From Mesocentrotus franciscanus (Eukaryota; Echinodermata; Echinoidea; Camarodonta; Strongylocentrotidae): a DNA stretch of 64,000 bases. A model generated the notes under the pieces. It was not told where the DNA came from. It searched no databases and saw only the letters and a list, made by a program, of their open reading frames with translations. Numbering within the stretch: the first letter of the stretch is position 1; each line of letters opens with the position of its first letter. The position numbers and the translations under genes are program-made. Below, piece by piece: positions 34,663 to 47,084 of the stretch. Location: the NCBI GenBank assembly GCA_037976565.1, contig CP137667.1, positions 33,964,425-34,028,424 on the forward strand, in the 5' to 3' direction.

Positions 34663-37600
34663 ATGTCAGCTCGTAGAAAAAAGCTGCTCCTTTCAGGATG
34701 TGTATTTTATGCTCTTGTTTCTTGTTTCTTAAGAGGTGGGTTTTTATTTCATAACATTGTCCGGCATTGTCTATATTTTGAAACGTGAAGTGATTCTAAC
34801 GTTTTCATATTGGTTATTTACCAAGACTTATTATCAAATATGAGTTAATTCGAAACTTCGAGCGTGTACAGTGGCTACGTTCATGCATGTGTTTATCAAA
34901 TTCAGACGTGCAAAAGTCGTGTAGTTGAAAAATATAACTGGAGATGAAAGGATTTGTGTTCTAGAACCAGCGCGGCACTTGTTTCCTTTGCATAAATGTT
35001 AATATTCGTTAAACAATCTCCACCCAGGTATTTAATGAATACTGGTACGAAGGAATTCCTCTAATGGTAACCCAACACGACCGCAACTATTTTCGAAAAA
35101 TCAACTCAACCGTAATTTCAATACCCTATGGAATCTCCCATACAAATTATATCCATATTACGTAATACCTCATTGTCATGTTCGCAGCATTCAATTGGTG
35201 ATGCACTTGGCTAATGAAATTGCCTTAGATTGATTTTTCGGAATTGATAAGAGCCAAACTGGTAGCCTAGCCTGAGCTGGAGATATACCTTAAACACCTT
35301 GCATGGTGAGAATGAGGTCTAAGAAAATATCCAATGCAGACCGGTTTCTTGACAAATGAATTTGTTGTCTGATACATTTATATATTTAGGTGCTGCTGGC
35401 GATGTACCGGATGATGTAGTATACACTGATTTACACAAACATGTAAGAATTGGAGACAGCATTATCCTTACATGTCAGTTTCGTGGGAATCCTTTAGCTG
35501 TCTACTGGAAGAAAGGATATGACCCACGAAGAGCACCGAACCTTGTTTCATGGAATCCAACCGATGATGTGACAGGATTATGTGTAGGTGAAAGGCCATG
35601 TCAGATGATGGAGATGAATGAAAACCGTTCGTTGATCATCAAGGAAGTCGGTATAGCAGAACAAGGACGATATATCTGCAGAGTTTTGAGCTACAAGGGG
35701 ATACTGATACACAACTTTACAGACATCAGGTTATTTTGTGAGTATAATATTTATTCACCAAACCCGACACAGTTCATGAATTGTCCGCATTCGTTTTAGT
35801 AGAGTAAACGTATCTTATTCGGTCATTTGCCTTGGGCAGGACATTTATTTCGGGGTGGGGGAGGGGGCACCTTTTTTCGTAACCAACGTGTCTTTGGGGG
35901 TATTATAAAGAGCGAATCGCATGTTAATAAGACCAATTGTACACACAGTTTATACTTTAAGATAACGATTATAAACATACACCGAATATGTTTCTAATCA
36001 TACCCCAACTATCCCAACACCCTTTTTACATTGTCCGCTGTTCAAATCCCAGCCCGGTACTAACGTCCTTTGGCACGACATTAATCTACATTTCTCACTC
36101 TCCTCCCATGTGTAGTAAATGGAACCTGGTTTGAAGTTCTTTCTCGAATGCCTTCAGCCACTTAGGGCAACTGGGTTATAACCATCCCCCGGAACGGATA
36201 TATGCGCAGTGTTATTGTAGTTATAATAAGTTACTATTATCGGCTATAACCCCCAAAATTCCCTTTGTCAAATAGGGGAAATAAAATTAGTGAAAATAGC
36301 GTATATGCATGTTTGAACTGTGCTGGTTCAACTATATATGCGCCTTGAGCATTTTTGCGGAATGGATATGGCGCTTTACAAATAGTCATAACTATTATGA
36401 GTAGTAGCAATAATTGTAGAAGTAGTATGAGTAGCACAATTTGGTAGTAGCCGTAAAAGTAGTATTAGTATTAATGGAAGTAGTACATTTTAATAGTAGT
36501 ATACTTCGAAACAAACGTAATCAAATAATTAATTTTCCACTGTAAAATAACACTTGCAAATGTCAATGACAAATTATTATTGTTAAAATAAAAAGTGGCG
36601 AAATCATAAATTAGAAACGACCACTTAACAAAAGTATAGATAAATCATTTATACACAAGATAACATGATTATTATGTTATTTTTCAGTAGTCGTTTAAAT
36701 TATTGTATTTTGTTATCATTCTTAAATTTCCATGTAGTGGTTATTCCTGAGAATCGGTGCAGACGTGCAAATGGGGGGAAGGTGGGTATTGTGGGAAATA
36801 CAGTACTAGTGTTGTAATTGTTAATAAAACAATTAAAAGTGAAATAAATTAGCTTCAGCTTGGACTAATGTCACAATTAAGAAGATACATAATACTTTAA
36901 ACGACTTTGTCCTTTTATTGCAGCTCCCCCAGAAGAACCCTACCCCATCATCAAGCAATGTGCCAACAATTCTACCCAGGTTTGCAGTATTTCAGCAAAT
37001 CAGTTCATGAAAATCACTTGCTCGGCTACTAGTTTCTATCCAGACTTAGACTTGTTATTTCTACATGGCTCTCAAAAGATGACGGACATTGAAAGTACTG
37101 AATTGACAAATGATGATGGGACAAAAAAACAAATCAATATCCATAAAAGCTTCAGTCAGTAAAATGCCATACATCTGTGTCGCGTCAGCCAATCCCGGAT
37201 CAAAACACCAGAGAGCTGCGACGATATTCGTAAACTCACCTATGATGTTAACAACCAGAGCCAATGGAGGATTACCTGCTTCATATCCAACAACTGCGGT
37301 AACCCTGGAAATAACTACTAGTAACAGAACTTCCAAAATCGGTAATGCTAAAACAAATATTTGCACTCACAATAAAAATGCATCTTCTATTACATTTGGA
37401 TACCGTATATAATATAATTATATACGATTTGATGTTAAATGTTTGTAAATATCCATACGCAAAAATTGAAATAAAGTTAGGTCGAGTACATTCCAAAGAG
37501 TGTGCATTATGTGTCATAGAAAGAAAACAAAATCCTTTCAGTTACAGCTACATACTTAAATACATTAACAGTTATGTGTGATTGACAATAAGTTTTAAAT

Positions 37601-39316
37601 GGATACTACTTTTCCTTATTTTTTTCCTCCAATTTCTAAGACCTACGAAATACTACGAGTAAACCATTCAAGCAAAACTCATTGTGTGTTTTTAACAGCA
37701 ACTTACATTGAGGTTTAAAAAGTAAATTGCATTTCATGAACAATATTGATTCTAATACTTTGAACACAACATCCGTGTCCATGTTCTGTCACAAGAAAAT
37801 GGAAGACTTTATGGAAATCGATTCCACACTGATTGTATTTTCTGCCATGTATTATTCACAGTTGTGCCGATACTGCTTGTCCTTGTAATTGGAGCTGTGG
37901 GTGTATTTGCTTTCTTGTGGTGGAAACATCCCCGTCTGTTTTGCATGATCACTACTCGTGATGGTGTAAGAGGTAATATCACTGGAAATAAAAATGAATG
38001 TGTGAAAGTGAGTTATCGTGTCTGTGAAAAAGGACAAATTATCTGGAAATATTTAATCTTGCAGTAATTTTGAACTTGAATAAACCATAAATAGCAAATA
38101 TAGACTAGACATATTAAGTACATGTTCAGTACGCATACCCCTATTATATATTTATGGAACATGATACATTAAATCATTGTAATCAGACAAAGTGCAGAGT
38201 TGGAATAGATGCCAAAATAAAATCAGTTTACCTTTATCGATGATTGTGTTCCTGAGGGGTTGCTATTGAGCTTGTGAAACGCGATATATCATGTGAAATG
38301 ATATTGAGGAACTATTTTTCTCATATATTTTGTGTTACGTATAGTTTTGACATAATCATTAGTTCTGATTTCTTATGGGAAGTCAGTTGCTAGATGAATT
38401 CTGATAACATGAATGAGCTAAAGGTACTCACCTAAAGATCAAGTTGATTGCTTTCGTAGCCATCTACATAATTATTTATTTGTATTCTTTTGCTCTTTTA
38501 ATAGATAAACTTCTCCAGATTAAAGTCCATTTTAGCGCGGTTTCATTAACGACCAATATTTTCAGATTGATTTTTAGAAGATATTAGAAGTCCTATTCTA
38601 ATTAAGAAAGTAAATAGGTCAGCAAGGAGGGAGAGAATCATTGCCCTGGGAAAAGTAAAGGGTTCTTAATTTGATAAGAAAATACTTCCGAGTTGATAGT
38701 GATTTACAGACAGTGATTTTTGTTTCCGTCCTACTTTTCTTTTGCATTTAATTAGTGCTGATTCTGCTATGATTATCTAAAATAAAATTTCCCTCAGGTA
38801 GGAATAGTGCAACGACACGTGATTCCGAGGAAATAATTCTAATGGTGGACAAAGCAACGATTCCTCTTAAGGAGGTCTTTAAATCCAGTTTCTGTTTAAA
38901 TATTTACTGCAGCACATTTAAGTAATTACACAAGGTGTGTACCCTTCGAACATTCATGATACTTATTCTTTCATCCAATACCTAAATGCATTTATTATAA
39001 TAACATTGATAAGCTAAAAGTACTTACCTAAAGATCAAGTCGAATGCTCACTAAGCAATCTATAGGGAATATTGTTTATACTCTTTCTTTCTGTTAATGG
39101 ATAAACTTCATCTCCAGATTGGTGTCGACCTTTGAGTAGTGTCCTTAACGACCAATATTTTCAGACTGATTTTAGAAGATATTAAAAATTTATTCTAATG
39201 ATCAAAAGTGTATAGGTCAGCAAGGAGGGCGAGGCTCTCCAGCCTGGAAAAGTAAAGAGTTCGCAATTTGATAAAAAAATAACCCCGGGCTGATAGTAGA
39301 TAACGGTATTTGTTTT

Positions 39317-39367
<51 letters not shown>

Positions 39368-39968
39368 TTTTTCGTTTGATTAGTATTGATCTTGCAATGA
39401 TTATCTAAAATATCATTTCACATAGGTAGTAATAGTCCAACAACAAGTGATCCTTTGGAAATATGTCCAATGGTGCAAAACCTAACGATTGCTGGTAAGT
39501 TTTCTTCAAATCCAGTTTCTCTTTAAATGTTTACTGCAACGCTTTTAAGAAATTACACAACGCGTGTACCTTTCAAAATATTTGTCCATTAGATTGCTGA
39601 ATGTGGGGTGGTAGAACGCTTTTGATAAGTAGTATCCTACGCTTTAGTAAACCGAAAGAAGAGTCAGAAAAGGGAGTTTTAAATAATCTGGTTAATAAAC
39701 AAAAGTTAACATTTCTACATTATTCCACGAGAAGAATTTGTTGAAATATATATGTATAGTTGAGGCGCGCGCCTTACCCATTTTATCCCATCGCTTTATC
39801 AATGAGGTAACGAGACCATTTTCTTCGTGTGCTGGTAGTGACAGAGAGACGAATTTCTATATTCTATACGATATAAAGCTTCAGACACTGGAATATAATA
39901 GTGAAGTCGAGCTTGAGCCGCCTATTCTCTCCGTAGCTAGGTATTATGATAGCCGACACGGCAAATGA
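34663..39968 (+). CDS. immunoglobulin-superfamily membrane receptor (V-like, C1-like, TM, tail)
   Basis: Exons 34663-34735, 35390-35737, 36924-37341, 37862-37972, 39426-39494 and 39760-39968, all joined in phase 1 at AG/GT sites. Exon 1 encodes a signal peptide (KKLLLSGCVFYALVSCFL). Exon 2 is a V-like domain with ILTCQF, AVYWKKG and GRYICRV (the two core cysteines and tryptophan) and an extra CVGERPC pair. Exon 3 is a second Ig domain with ITCSATSFYPD and PYICVASA; the CxAxxFYP phrase is typical of C1-set domains. Exon 4 is a membrane helix (VPILLVLVIGAVGVFAF) with a basic stop-transfer. The last exons make a cytoplasmic tail with several tyrosines (LEYNSEV, ARYYDSRHGK) ending at TGA. As assembled, exon 3 is one base too long: an A7 run at 37122-37128 breaks the frame, and without it the product is about 408 residues. 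The likely role is cell-surface recognition or adhesion. No orthologue name is claimed. An alternative tail exon lies at 38798. Confidence 0.8.
36010..36440 (+). mobile_element. probable tRNA-derived SINE in Ig-receptor intron
   Basis: GTTCAAATCCCAGCC (36051-36065) fits an RNA polymerase III B box. Further down, ATGGCGCTTTACAAAT (36368-36383) resembles the GCGCTTTAcA 3' end of the L2 LINE at 18748. The tail ends in ATTATGAGTAGTAG. The A box is not clear, so this is a tentative call. Confidence 0.45.
38405..39585 (+). repeat. tandem duplication carrying a cytoplasmic exon
   Basis: 38405-38960 and 39000-39585 align throughout: TACTCACCTAAAGATCAAGT against TACTTACCTAAAGATCAAGT, CGACCAATATTTTCAGA, GGTCAGCAAGGAGGG, TTGATAAGAAAATA against TTGATAAAAAAATA. 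Each holds a 69-nt exon (38798-38866 and 39426-39494). An ATT microsatellite at 39320-39366 has grown in the second copy only. Confidence 0.88.
38798..38866 (+). pseudogene. duplicated tail exon with lost splice donor
   Basis: Preceded by TTTCCCTCAG. Reads in phase 1 RNSATTRDSEEIILMVDKAT, against SNSPTTSDPLEICPMVQNLT in the second copy. Where copy 2 has GCTGGTAAGT, copy 1 has CCTCTTAAGG, so the GT donor is gone. It can only be skipped, or be read through as a terminal exon to a stop after about 24 more codons. Confidence 0.7.
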
Positions 39969-40797
39969 ACGGCAGGCGGCTCAACGTGCCTGGCTTGAAT
40001 TGGTGACTCGGCCTATGGACGTGGGCGCAGCCCCGATCCAATACATGTACATCGGATGAAGGACGAGGATGCAGCCCCGATCCAACACATCACGACATGC
40101 GTAGGATGCTAGCCATACTCCAGAGGAAAATGAAGAAAAACAATCCTTGTTCAACCAAAAATGATATGGTTTAGATGTCGGCTATGCAAGTTAATATGAA
40201 GTTATACACCGGTTCATGTAGTATGAATCGTCATGGGCCTTTTCATCAACTTCAAAGATGAAACTGACATCTATGTTGGCATATAAATATTTTAGTCTGA
40301 CTGACTAACTGATCGAGAGCTTTGAAATCTGTGGTTTCTTCCCCAAAGATCGTATGTAGAGGATATCCACGCGATATCGAGCAATACAAGCACGTTGAAT
40401 TACTTAACCTCCATTAGACTCTTCGATAATGTTGACGTTTACTGAAAAAGAAAAAATAAATAAAGCGAACTGCTATTACAAAGGTCTATTCCCTATCCAG
40501 AACTAAACTGAATTTCAATCAAAGAAAGACCATGTTCTTGGCATAGATCTCCTGGCGCTCTAAATATTGATGGATTCGCATGGAGCAACTATACCTTATA
40601 TAAGTTGTATATCTGTTGTTTTTTCTTGTTTAAGAGAGTTCATCCAGAGAAATAAGTGCCTAAAATCCCTTTTAATATTGAAAGCGGGGTTTATGCAATC
40701 ACGGCACCATGTCAAATTTAGACCAAAATTTATATATTAATATGGCACTGAATAAAGTAGCTGAGGTGTGCAATTGCGTGTCAACATTCATCATTCA
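39969..40797. other. 3' flank of the Ig receptor, nothing recognised
   Basis: The phrase GCCCCGATCCAATACATGTA is nearly repeated about 45 bp further on. An AATAAATAAA at 40454 could be a polyadenylation signal but is 490 bases past the stop. Confidence 0.4.
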
Positions 40798-42250
40798 TGG
40801 AAAATAATAGTAAAAATAATACGAAAAGTGTATATAGCGCTTCTGACATAAAAGCTTCCAAGCGCTGTACACAAATCAAGATTACTTCAAGAAAAATCAA
40901 TATTGCTAATGAAATTAACATTACATAAATTACCAAGAAAATGAAATATCACTAAAAATAAGGGAACAAATTAATATTACTTAAATTACCAAGAAAATCA
41001 AACATTACAAACATTACTAAAGAAATTAACATAACATGTAAATTCCTGGGAAAGTTAACATATTAATAATAGCAAAACTTTAAGGAAATACATGATGTAG
41101 GCATTGTAATACAAATTCCCACTTATTTATAGTTATTGGGGTTGTTTTTTAAATAGATGACTGTTTAGATTCTTTTTGAAAATGTCAATGGTGAGTGAGT
41201 CCTGAATATGGGCGGGGAAAGTGTTCCAAAGAATGGGGTGCGGTGATGGCTGATGTTGTACGTGAGGAGAAGGATCTTGAATTTGATTCATTGATTAAGA
41301 GCCAATGTAGAGTGCGGATGACCGGAGTGATGTGATCTTGCTTTATAGTGCGAGTGATGAGACGTGCAGCGGTGTTCTGTATGTGATGAAGTAGGGCTAG
41401 ATGACAATCAGGTAACTATTAGAATAGTCCAAATAGGAAGTTACCAGATGATTTTACGAGTCCTTCAGAAAAACTGCGATCAAGGCATTTCCGGATTTTC
41501 CCATTCCCCAAAACACCGAAGCTAGCTGCCCGACACACCTTACGGATGTGCTCCCTCAAGTCTAACGAGTCATCAACAATAATACCAAGATCTCTTGCAG
41601 AATTGGTCGCAGTGATAACAGCTCTGTATATGTGAAGGCTAACAGACTTGTTCCGTTTCCTAAATTTTGATGTCATGTGGACATTTGCATTTAGCATCAT
41701 ATTATTGTTACTAGCCCAATCCTTTACATCTGTCACACAGTTTTCCAAAGACGAGATACCACCAGCCAGGTCGTTGCTTCATCTGATTTGGCTCCGTTTA
41801 CGATTATAATTTGTTTCCGGTTTTCGAGGTACGACTTTAGGCATTTTAGAGCAAAACCTTCTATGCCATATTTGTGACTGAAGCGTTTAATCAACATGTC
41901 ATGGTTAATCGTATCGACTGCTGAATAATCAAGCAGCACCAGAATGGCCACCTGTCCTTTTAATATTTACCGCCAGCAAGATGTCATTGTAAACCATATT
42001 AAAGGAGAGCAGTTTCTGTGGAATGACCATCGCGATATGCCGACTGCATATGAGGAAAGAGCTGAAACTCATGAAGGTAACCCCTGAGTGGATTGGCAAC
42101 AATCCGTTCTAAGACTTTTGAAAGGAACATCCGATTGGCAATTGGCTGATAGTTTGCCATGTTTTCTACATCTAACTTAGATTTTTTTTCAAGATTGGGA
42201 TGGCATGTGAAGTCGTAAACAAGGAAGGTATAATGCCAGAAAAAAAATAA
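40798..42250 (-). mobile_element. L2-type LINE, internally deleted
   Basis: Minus-strand frames 41951-41733 (VLLDYSAVDTINHDML, GFALKCLKSYLENRKQ) and 41748-41419 (VKDWASNNNMMLNAN, ARDLGIIVDDSLDL, VCRAASFGVLGNGKIRKC) are RT text. The part holding the YADD box has been deleted between them. The 3' end has the hairpin TATATAGCGCTTCTGACATA...CCAAGCGCTGTACA (40832-40872), like the L2 element at 18748. Confidence 0.8.
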
Positions 42251-43679
42251 AAAAAGAGCTGTTCAAAGCTTATTGAATAGAGAGAGAGAGAGAGAGAGAG
42301 TCCGTGTACATTGATTTTCACACTGTGAAAAGGCGACTACACCATCGTTACTCTTTCAAACAACAAACATCATTTACCTCATTGTCACAGATCATTCCCG
42401 AGATCATTTAGCTCGGGCATTAAGTCCACTTAACAAGTGCTATTTTCATATTTTTAGTGCCCAAATAATTAATCATTCTCGTCTCGCCTTCAATGATCTT
42501 TTATATTGTGCCCCCTCCCCAATAACATTTCAGTTTTGCCTCGTTTTTTTCATATTTGCATTCGTCGCCACTGATTTTTTGACATTTGCCTCCCCCCGGA
42601 CATTAACATTTATAATCCAGGAACCCCTTCCAATACTCACTTTCCTATAGGCCCTATAACCCTCGCTATTCCACCCCACCCCCCCCCCCAACCACCACCA
42701 CGATTACCATGCTGTCATTTTGGCACTGGCTTATTATTCAACTCCCCTCCCTCTCTTTTGTAAACCATTTTTTTATACTGCATTCATATTTTAGCCTTGT
42801 CCACTCTCTTATTACATTTCCGTCTTCCTGACCCAATTACTCAATTCTACACAAGACTGCATCAGCCCCATCACACCTCGTTCATACAGCATTATCATTA
42901 CAGGGTGCCTACATCATCATAGTCACCAGCTGCATTGTCACATATCTTTCATAAAATAAGAAAATGAAAAGAAAATAATTAAGCAGTATCAACTAATTTA
43001 TTAACATTTATGAACTCATTGATCAACATATTTTGTTCTATAATGATCTTTTCAAATGCAACATGGCATAACATTAAATCAACAAAGGAAAGGTAACAAA
43101 TAAACGGGGGGGGGGACTGCCGTCTCTTGAACTCAAATTTTTGAGTTGTATAATTGTACTATATAATTAGAAAATTAGATATTTTAAAATAAAATCCATA
43201 CGATTTATTCAATTATCAACATTCTATATCACTGTGTAAAACACAGCTATATACTGAATTTTAAGAGTACTTTTGTTACATTGAACATTATTGTTGTTAT
43301 TACTATTATTATCATTATAATTGTTATTATTCCTGCTATATGATCATTGTCATTATTATTTGTATTATCATTGTTATTATTGTTATTAATATTATTGATA
43401 CTAATAATATTACAGTACCACTATTGTACTACTCCTACATCATGTTATTCCCCCCTTCAATTAAGTATCCAGTTCACATCCCTAATATATTTGTCAGAAC
43501 TTGAATTAAGATTAAATATACAAAAGCTATGTTACATGTACACGCATTTAAAAGAACAAATCAATACTTTCATGATCCTCGATATACCTTCTCTTCTTTT
43601 TCTTCTTCTGGTAATTTTCAAAGGGCTATGTAGCATATCACGAAGATGAACTAGTCAGTACTAAAGATTACAAGGGGTG
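42251..43679. other. no gene recognised, low-complexity tracts
   Basis: GA microsatellite at 42282-42301, C-rich tract at 42672-42690, G run at 43107-43114, ATT/GTT tract at 43286-43410. Confidence 0.5.
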
Positions 43680-44215
43680 TTAGGAAGACAGATTATTGTT
43701 TTTATTTTTGTGGGATAAGGGCATTACAGGCCTCAGGAGTAGTCTCTGACAGTTCTCTGGACTGTCAGCATGCACTAAATTTCCGGGAAGTCAGTTCCAT
43801 TAACTTTGGGACAGAGCGTTGGGCAAATACAAACTTTTCTATGTCGCTTCTGGCTTGGTGCAACTGGAGGGTCATGTCATGGTTCTTCCGTGATCGTGAT
43901 TTGTTGAAGGGAAATAGGGCTTTCAAGGGAAAGGCAGATAGACCATTGACTATCTTGTGCACCATTCCCAGTGTACTTGCAGACTGCCTTGTATATAGAG
44001 TAGGCCACTAAAACATCATCATCTCAGTCACGCTGGTGGTTCTCTTGTAGTCCCATTATGACGTAGCATGTGCCCCGGCGCTGGATCTTGTCAAGATCCT
44101 GGACATGAGATGTTGTAGGGATCCCAGAAGCTGAAACAGTTCTCAAGATGAGAGTGGACTAGGGACTTGTACGAAAGAAGCCTGTCTATCAAACCTTCTG
44201 CATGGGACAAATTGC
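43680..44215 (-). mobile_element. LINE C-terminal fragment
   Basis: The minus strand gives YKSLVHSHLENCFSFWDPY, then MVHKIVNGLSAFPLKALF, RSRKNHDMTLQLHQARSD and FVFAQRSVPKLMELTSR. This is the conserved tail of CR1/Jockey-type LINE proteins, with stops and frame changes. Confidence 0.75.
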
Positions 44216-46483
44216 ATAATACAACAAGAGAGGAGAAAGCAAATAAGATTAAAACTAGCTGCACTATACATTAGATTAACAAAAATAGTACCTCCCCACT
44301 TTTAGGTCTTACATTTTTGTTGTATTAAAAAATGATAGACTTATGCTATCTGATAGGGCCTTTTTTGAAGAGTAGAGTAAAAAAGTTTATATTTATTTCC
44401 AACTCTTTTACAAATAACTTTGAAAATTGTTTTTCTTAAATTATTATTATTTAAAAACATTTGCTACATACAATAACAGGCAGTGCATGTAGAGGTAGAA
44501 GTCTATTAATTATTAGTTCTTTATAAACATAGGTGTATCTACTGTTCAGTTGCAAAATTTTGTGAGAAAAAGTTTGATATATATAATGTAATAATGAAAC
44601 AAAAAACGCCTTTGAGTACGTCTTTTAATATCATGCTGAGTGAATATCCTGATTTGTTTATTTAGCAACACCGTAGTTTGTCACCTAAATAAAGCTGGAT
44701 AATAAATGAGAATTACAAGGTTTTATGCAACATAAGATGACGGTTCCCCCCAAATATCATTAGTCCAAGATGAGTGCGGTGTTCGCGTAGGCTTAGATTA
44801 TACAGCCTGAATATTTTCGAGCTTCATACAAACATACCTTGCCAGAGTTCAACTTAGGTGTCCTGTTCCTGAGTAGATCTACATCATAACATTTGATGAT
44901 CGGGTCCTGGTGCTCTCTTATGTACTTATGTGGTCATTATCTGCTTCTTGGTTCCATAGAATATAAAATTAAAAGACAACAGAAACTTAGTAGGGTTCGT
45001 GCTAGTATCAAATGCATGCATTAGCTATCAGTTTATACATTTGTTCATGTCCTTTAGAGTAAGAAATACCCATGTCATATTTAGGGTTGGATCCAGATTT
45101 CTCAACAACATCAAAAAAACAAAAAAGGGGGGTGGCATACAGTCCTGAAAATTCACTGTAAACAAAGTAAATATTAAGACATTAGTAATACGCAAATAAT
45201 ATAAACCTTTTTTCTCTCTAAACATGTTTTTTCCTCTAAATATTTCAGACAAGGCATAGTGCCATAACTTAGAGCACAATCAGGGGAAAGGGGACGGGGG
45301 GGGGGGAGATTAGGAAGCTAGGAAGAGACACCTTTTTTGTTTTGTTTTTGTTGTTGGTATATCTAGCCTGCATCCGAACCAAGCTGAATCTGGACCTGGA
45401 TCACATAATGCCACGTACACAAGTGGAACAAAAACGAGTCTAGACCTAGCTAAGGCTATGATAGTCTTTGCCATGGCATAACACAAGCTAGTATAATTGC
45501 CCATTAGTAGGTGACTAGGTCCCTGGCAATGCCACGTCTGAAGAAGAAAAAAAAGGGGCACAGAATGGTTGTGCCCCCCGCCTCTTCTTTAAAAATCGAC
45601 ATTGCCACTGGTTAACCCCGGGTTAACTTCCACATTGATCTTCCTGAACCAGGCATTTTTTAGCCTTTACAAAAATTGTAATATACATGTACATAGCGAA
45701 ATTCAAGGTACAGGATTCCATTATAGATGCGGAGATAAATGATGTTTAGACTTTAGTGTTATATCTACACTATGTTACTAGCCTATATTCTAGATCTAAT
45801 ACTAACACTAACGTGTAGCCTACGAGCTATATAGCCGCGCTACCTCAGGAAACGCAGTCACTTCTTGGTGGAGTGTTACAGCCGGCTAGCATCGGCGAAT
45901 TGAAAAATCCTAATCCGCTCGCGACGAGATCTCATCGGCTAACAGGTCCACATCTACCACTGATTATTATCGATATTCAAGCTATGAACTGAACTTTAAA
46001 AGTATGAGACATGCTCAAATGAAATAATCTACGGTAAACTTCTGGTTGTTTCTAAAAATATTACCGTCGACTACTTTAATTAAAGTTCATTCAATCAGTT
46101 AATACTCTTTGGTCAGACAGAAGAAAATGGGATGGGATAGGGGGTAATACGTTGTGACAATGCAGAGAGCTCCTCGCTGCAACGACGAACACATCACAAT
46201 CATTTCAGAGATCCTCAGACAAAATTGATCTTTCCTTACTTTTTTTAGTATCGTATGGTATCACTTCGATGTTGATGTTCGCCTGAATATGTTCTGCTTC
46301 ACTGAAATGTTCTTGACAAACTTCTATTATAATAGAAATTCACTTATAATAAAAGAAAAATGTTCATTGTTTATAATTGAATAACTTAAAAGTTGCAGTT
46401 CATACAACCACCATTTTTCCTCATTTTCGTGCTGAAATCGTAGGGATTTCTGGGAATGACAAAAATGTTGTATGCATGATCTA
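44216..46483. other. no gene recognised
   Basis: AT-rich. G run at 45295-45307. GTTAACCCCGGGTTAAC at 45611 is a perfect 17-base palindrome. No splice-consistent coding segment. Confidence 0.5.
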
Positions 46484-46665
46484 TGGTGCCAGGTAAAAAT
46501 GTCAGAGGAAACAATGTCAGAGGTAAAAATGTCAGAGGTAAAAATGTCAGAGGTAAAAATGTCAGAGGTAAAAATGTCAGAGGTAAAAATGTCAGAGGAA
46601 AAAATGTCAGAGGTAAAAATGTCAGAGGTAAAAATGTCAGAGGTAAAAATGTCAGAGAACAAACA
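46484..46665 (+). repeat. 15-bp minisatellite beside the DIRS right end
   Basis: About 11 units of ATGTCAGAGGTAAAA. As a multiple of three it keeps frames open on both strands (MSEVK and DIFTS), which is an artefact of the period and not evidence of a protein. Confidence 0.9.
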
Positions 46666-46680
46666 AGAGAAATATTAAGC

Positions 46681-46800
46681 TAATGAGAACTTACTGAAGT
46701 CTAAGAGCAAGGGAGGGAGAGGCGGGCATGTAATCTCTCCCTACAAATTACTCTTAAAATAACGATTAAATTTCAAACGGTAAGTTCTCATTTAATCTTT
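46681..46800. repeat. DIRS end segment bounded by an inverted 14-bp repeat
   Basis: TAATGAGAACTTAC (46681-46694) and GTAAGTTCTCATTTA (46781-46795) are inverted copies, directly next to the 40-bp terminal repeat. The position corresponds to the internal complementary region that DIRS elements use to close their circle. Confidence 0.6.
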
Positions 46801-46840
46801 CTATTTTACTACGTAATTTTTCGTGAGAAATTACATGAGA
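46801..46840. repeat. DIRS inverted terminal repeat, left copy
   Basis: Perfect 40-bp reverse complement of 53847-53886. Confidence 0.95.
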
Positions 46841-47084
46841 CTTTGTAGCTCTGTAGGTACATTTGTTTACCCATGAATACTATGCATGGGTCACAATAAC
46901 CAAGTAAGGTAACACAAAGGCTTGGGGAAAAAACCCACAAGTAAAACATGTGCGAAAAATACGCAAAATAATATTAACCTGACTTCAGGAGTGAGTTCAA
47001 ACAACTCCAGAAAAGAGGGACAAGCATTCCCTCAAAAGTCTATGATAAACTGGTGTAACAGTTTATTGTCTAAGAGTCCTCGCT

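Noticed and set aside
36040..36070. A genuine tRNA gene
   Set aside because: Only a B-box-like phrase is present; no cloverleaf or anticodon arm can be drawn.
46484..46665. CRISPR-like array of short direct repeats
   Set aside because: No spacers; contiguous 15-bp minisatellite in a eukaryotic genome.
46327..46683. Repetitive MSEVK and SDIFT proteins
   Set aside because: Same reason: a 15-bp minisatellite read in different frames.
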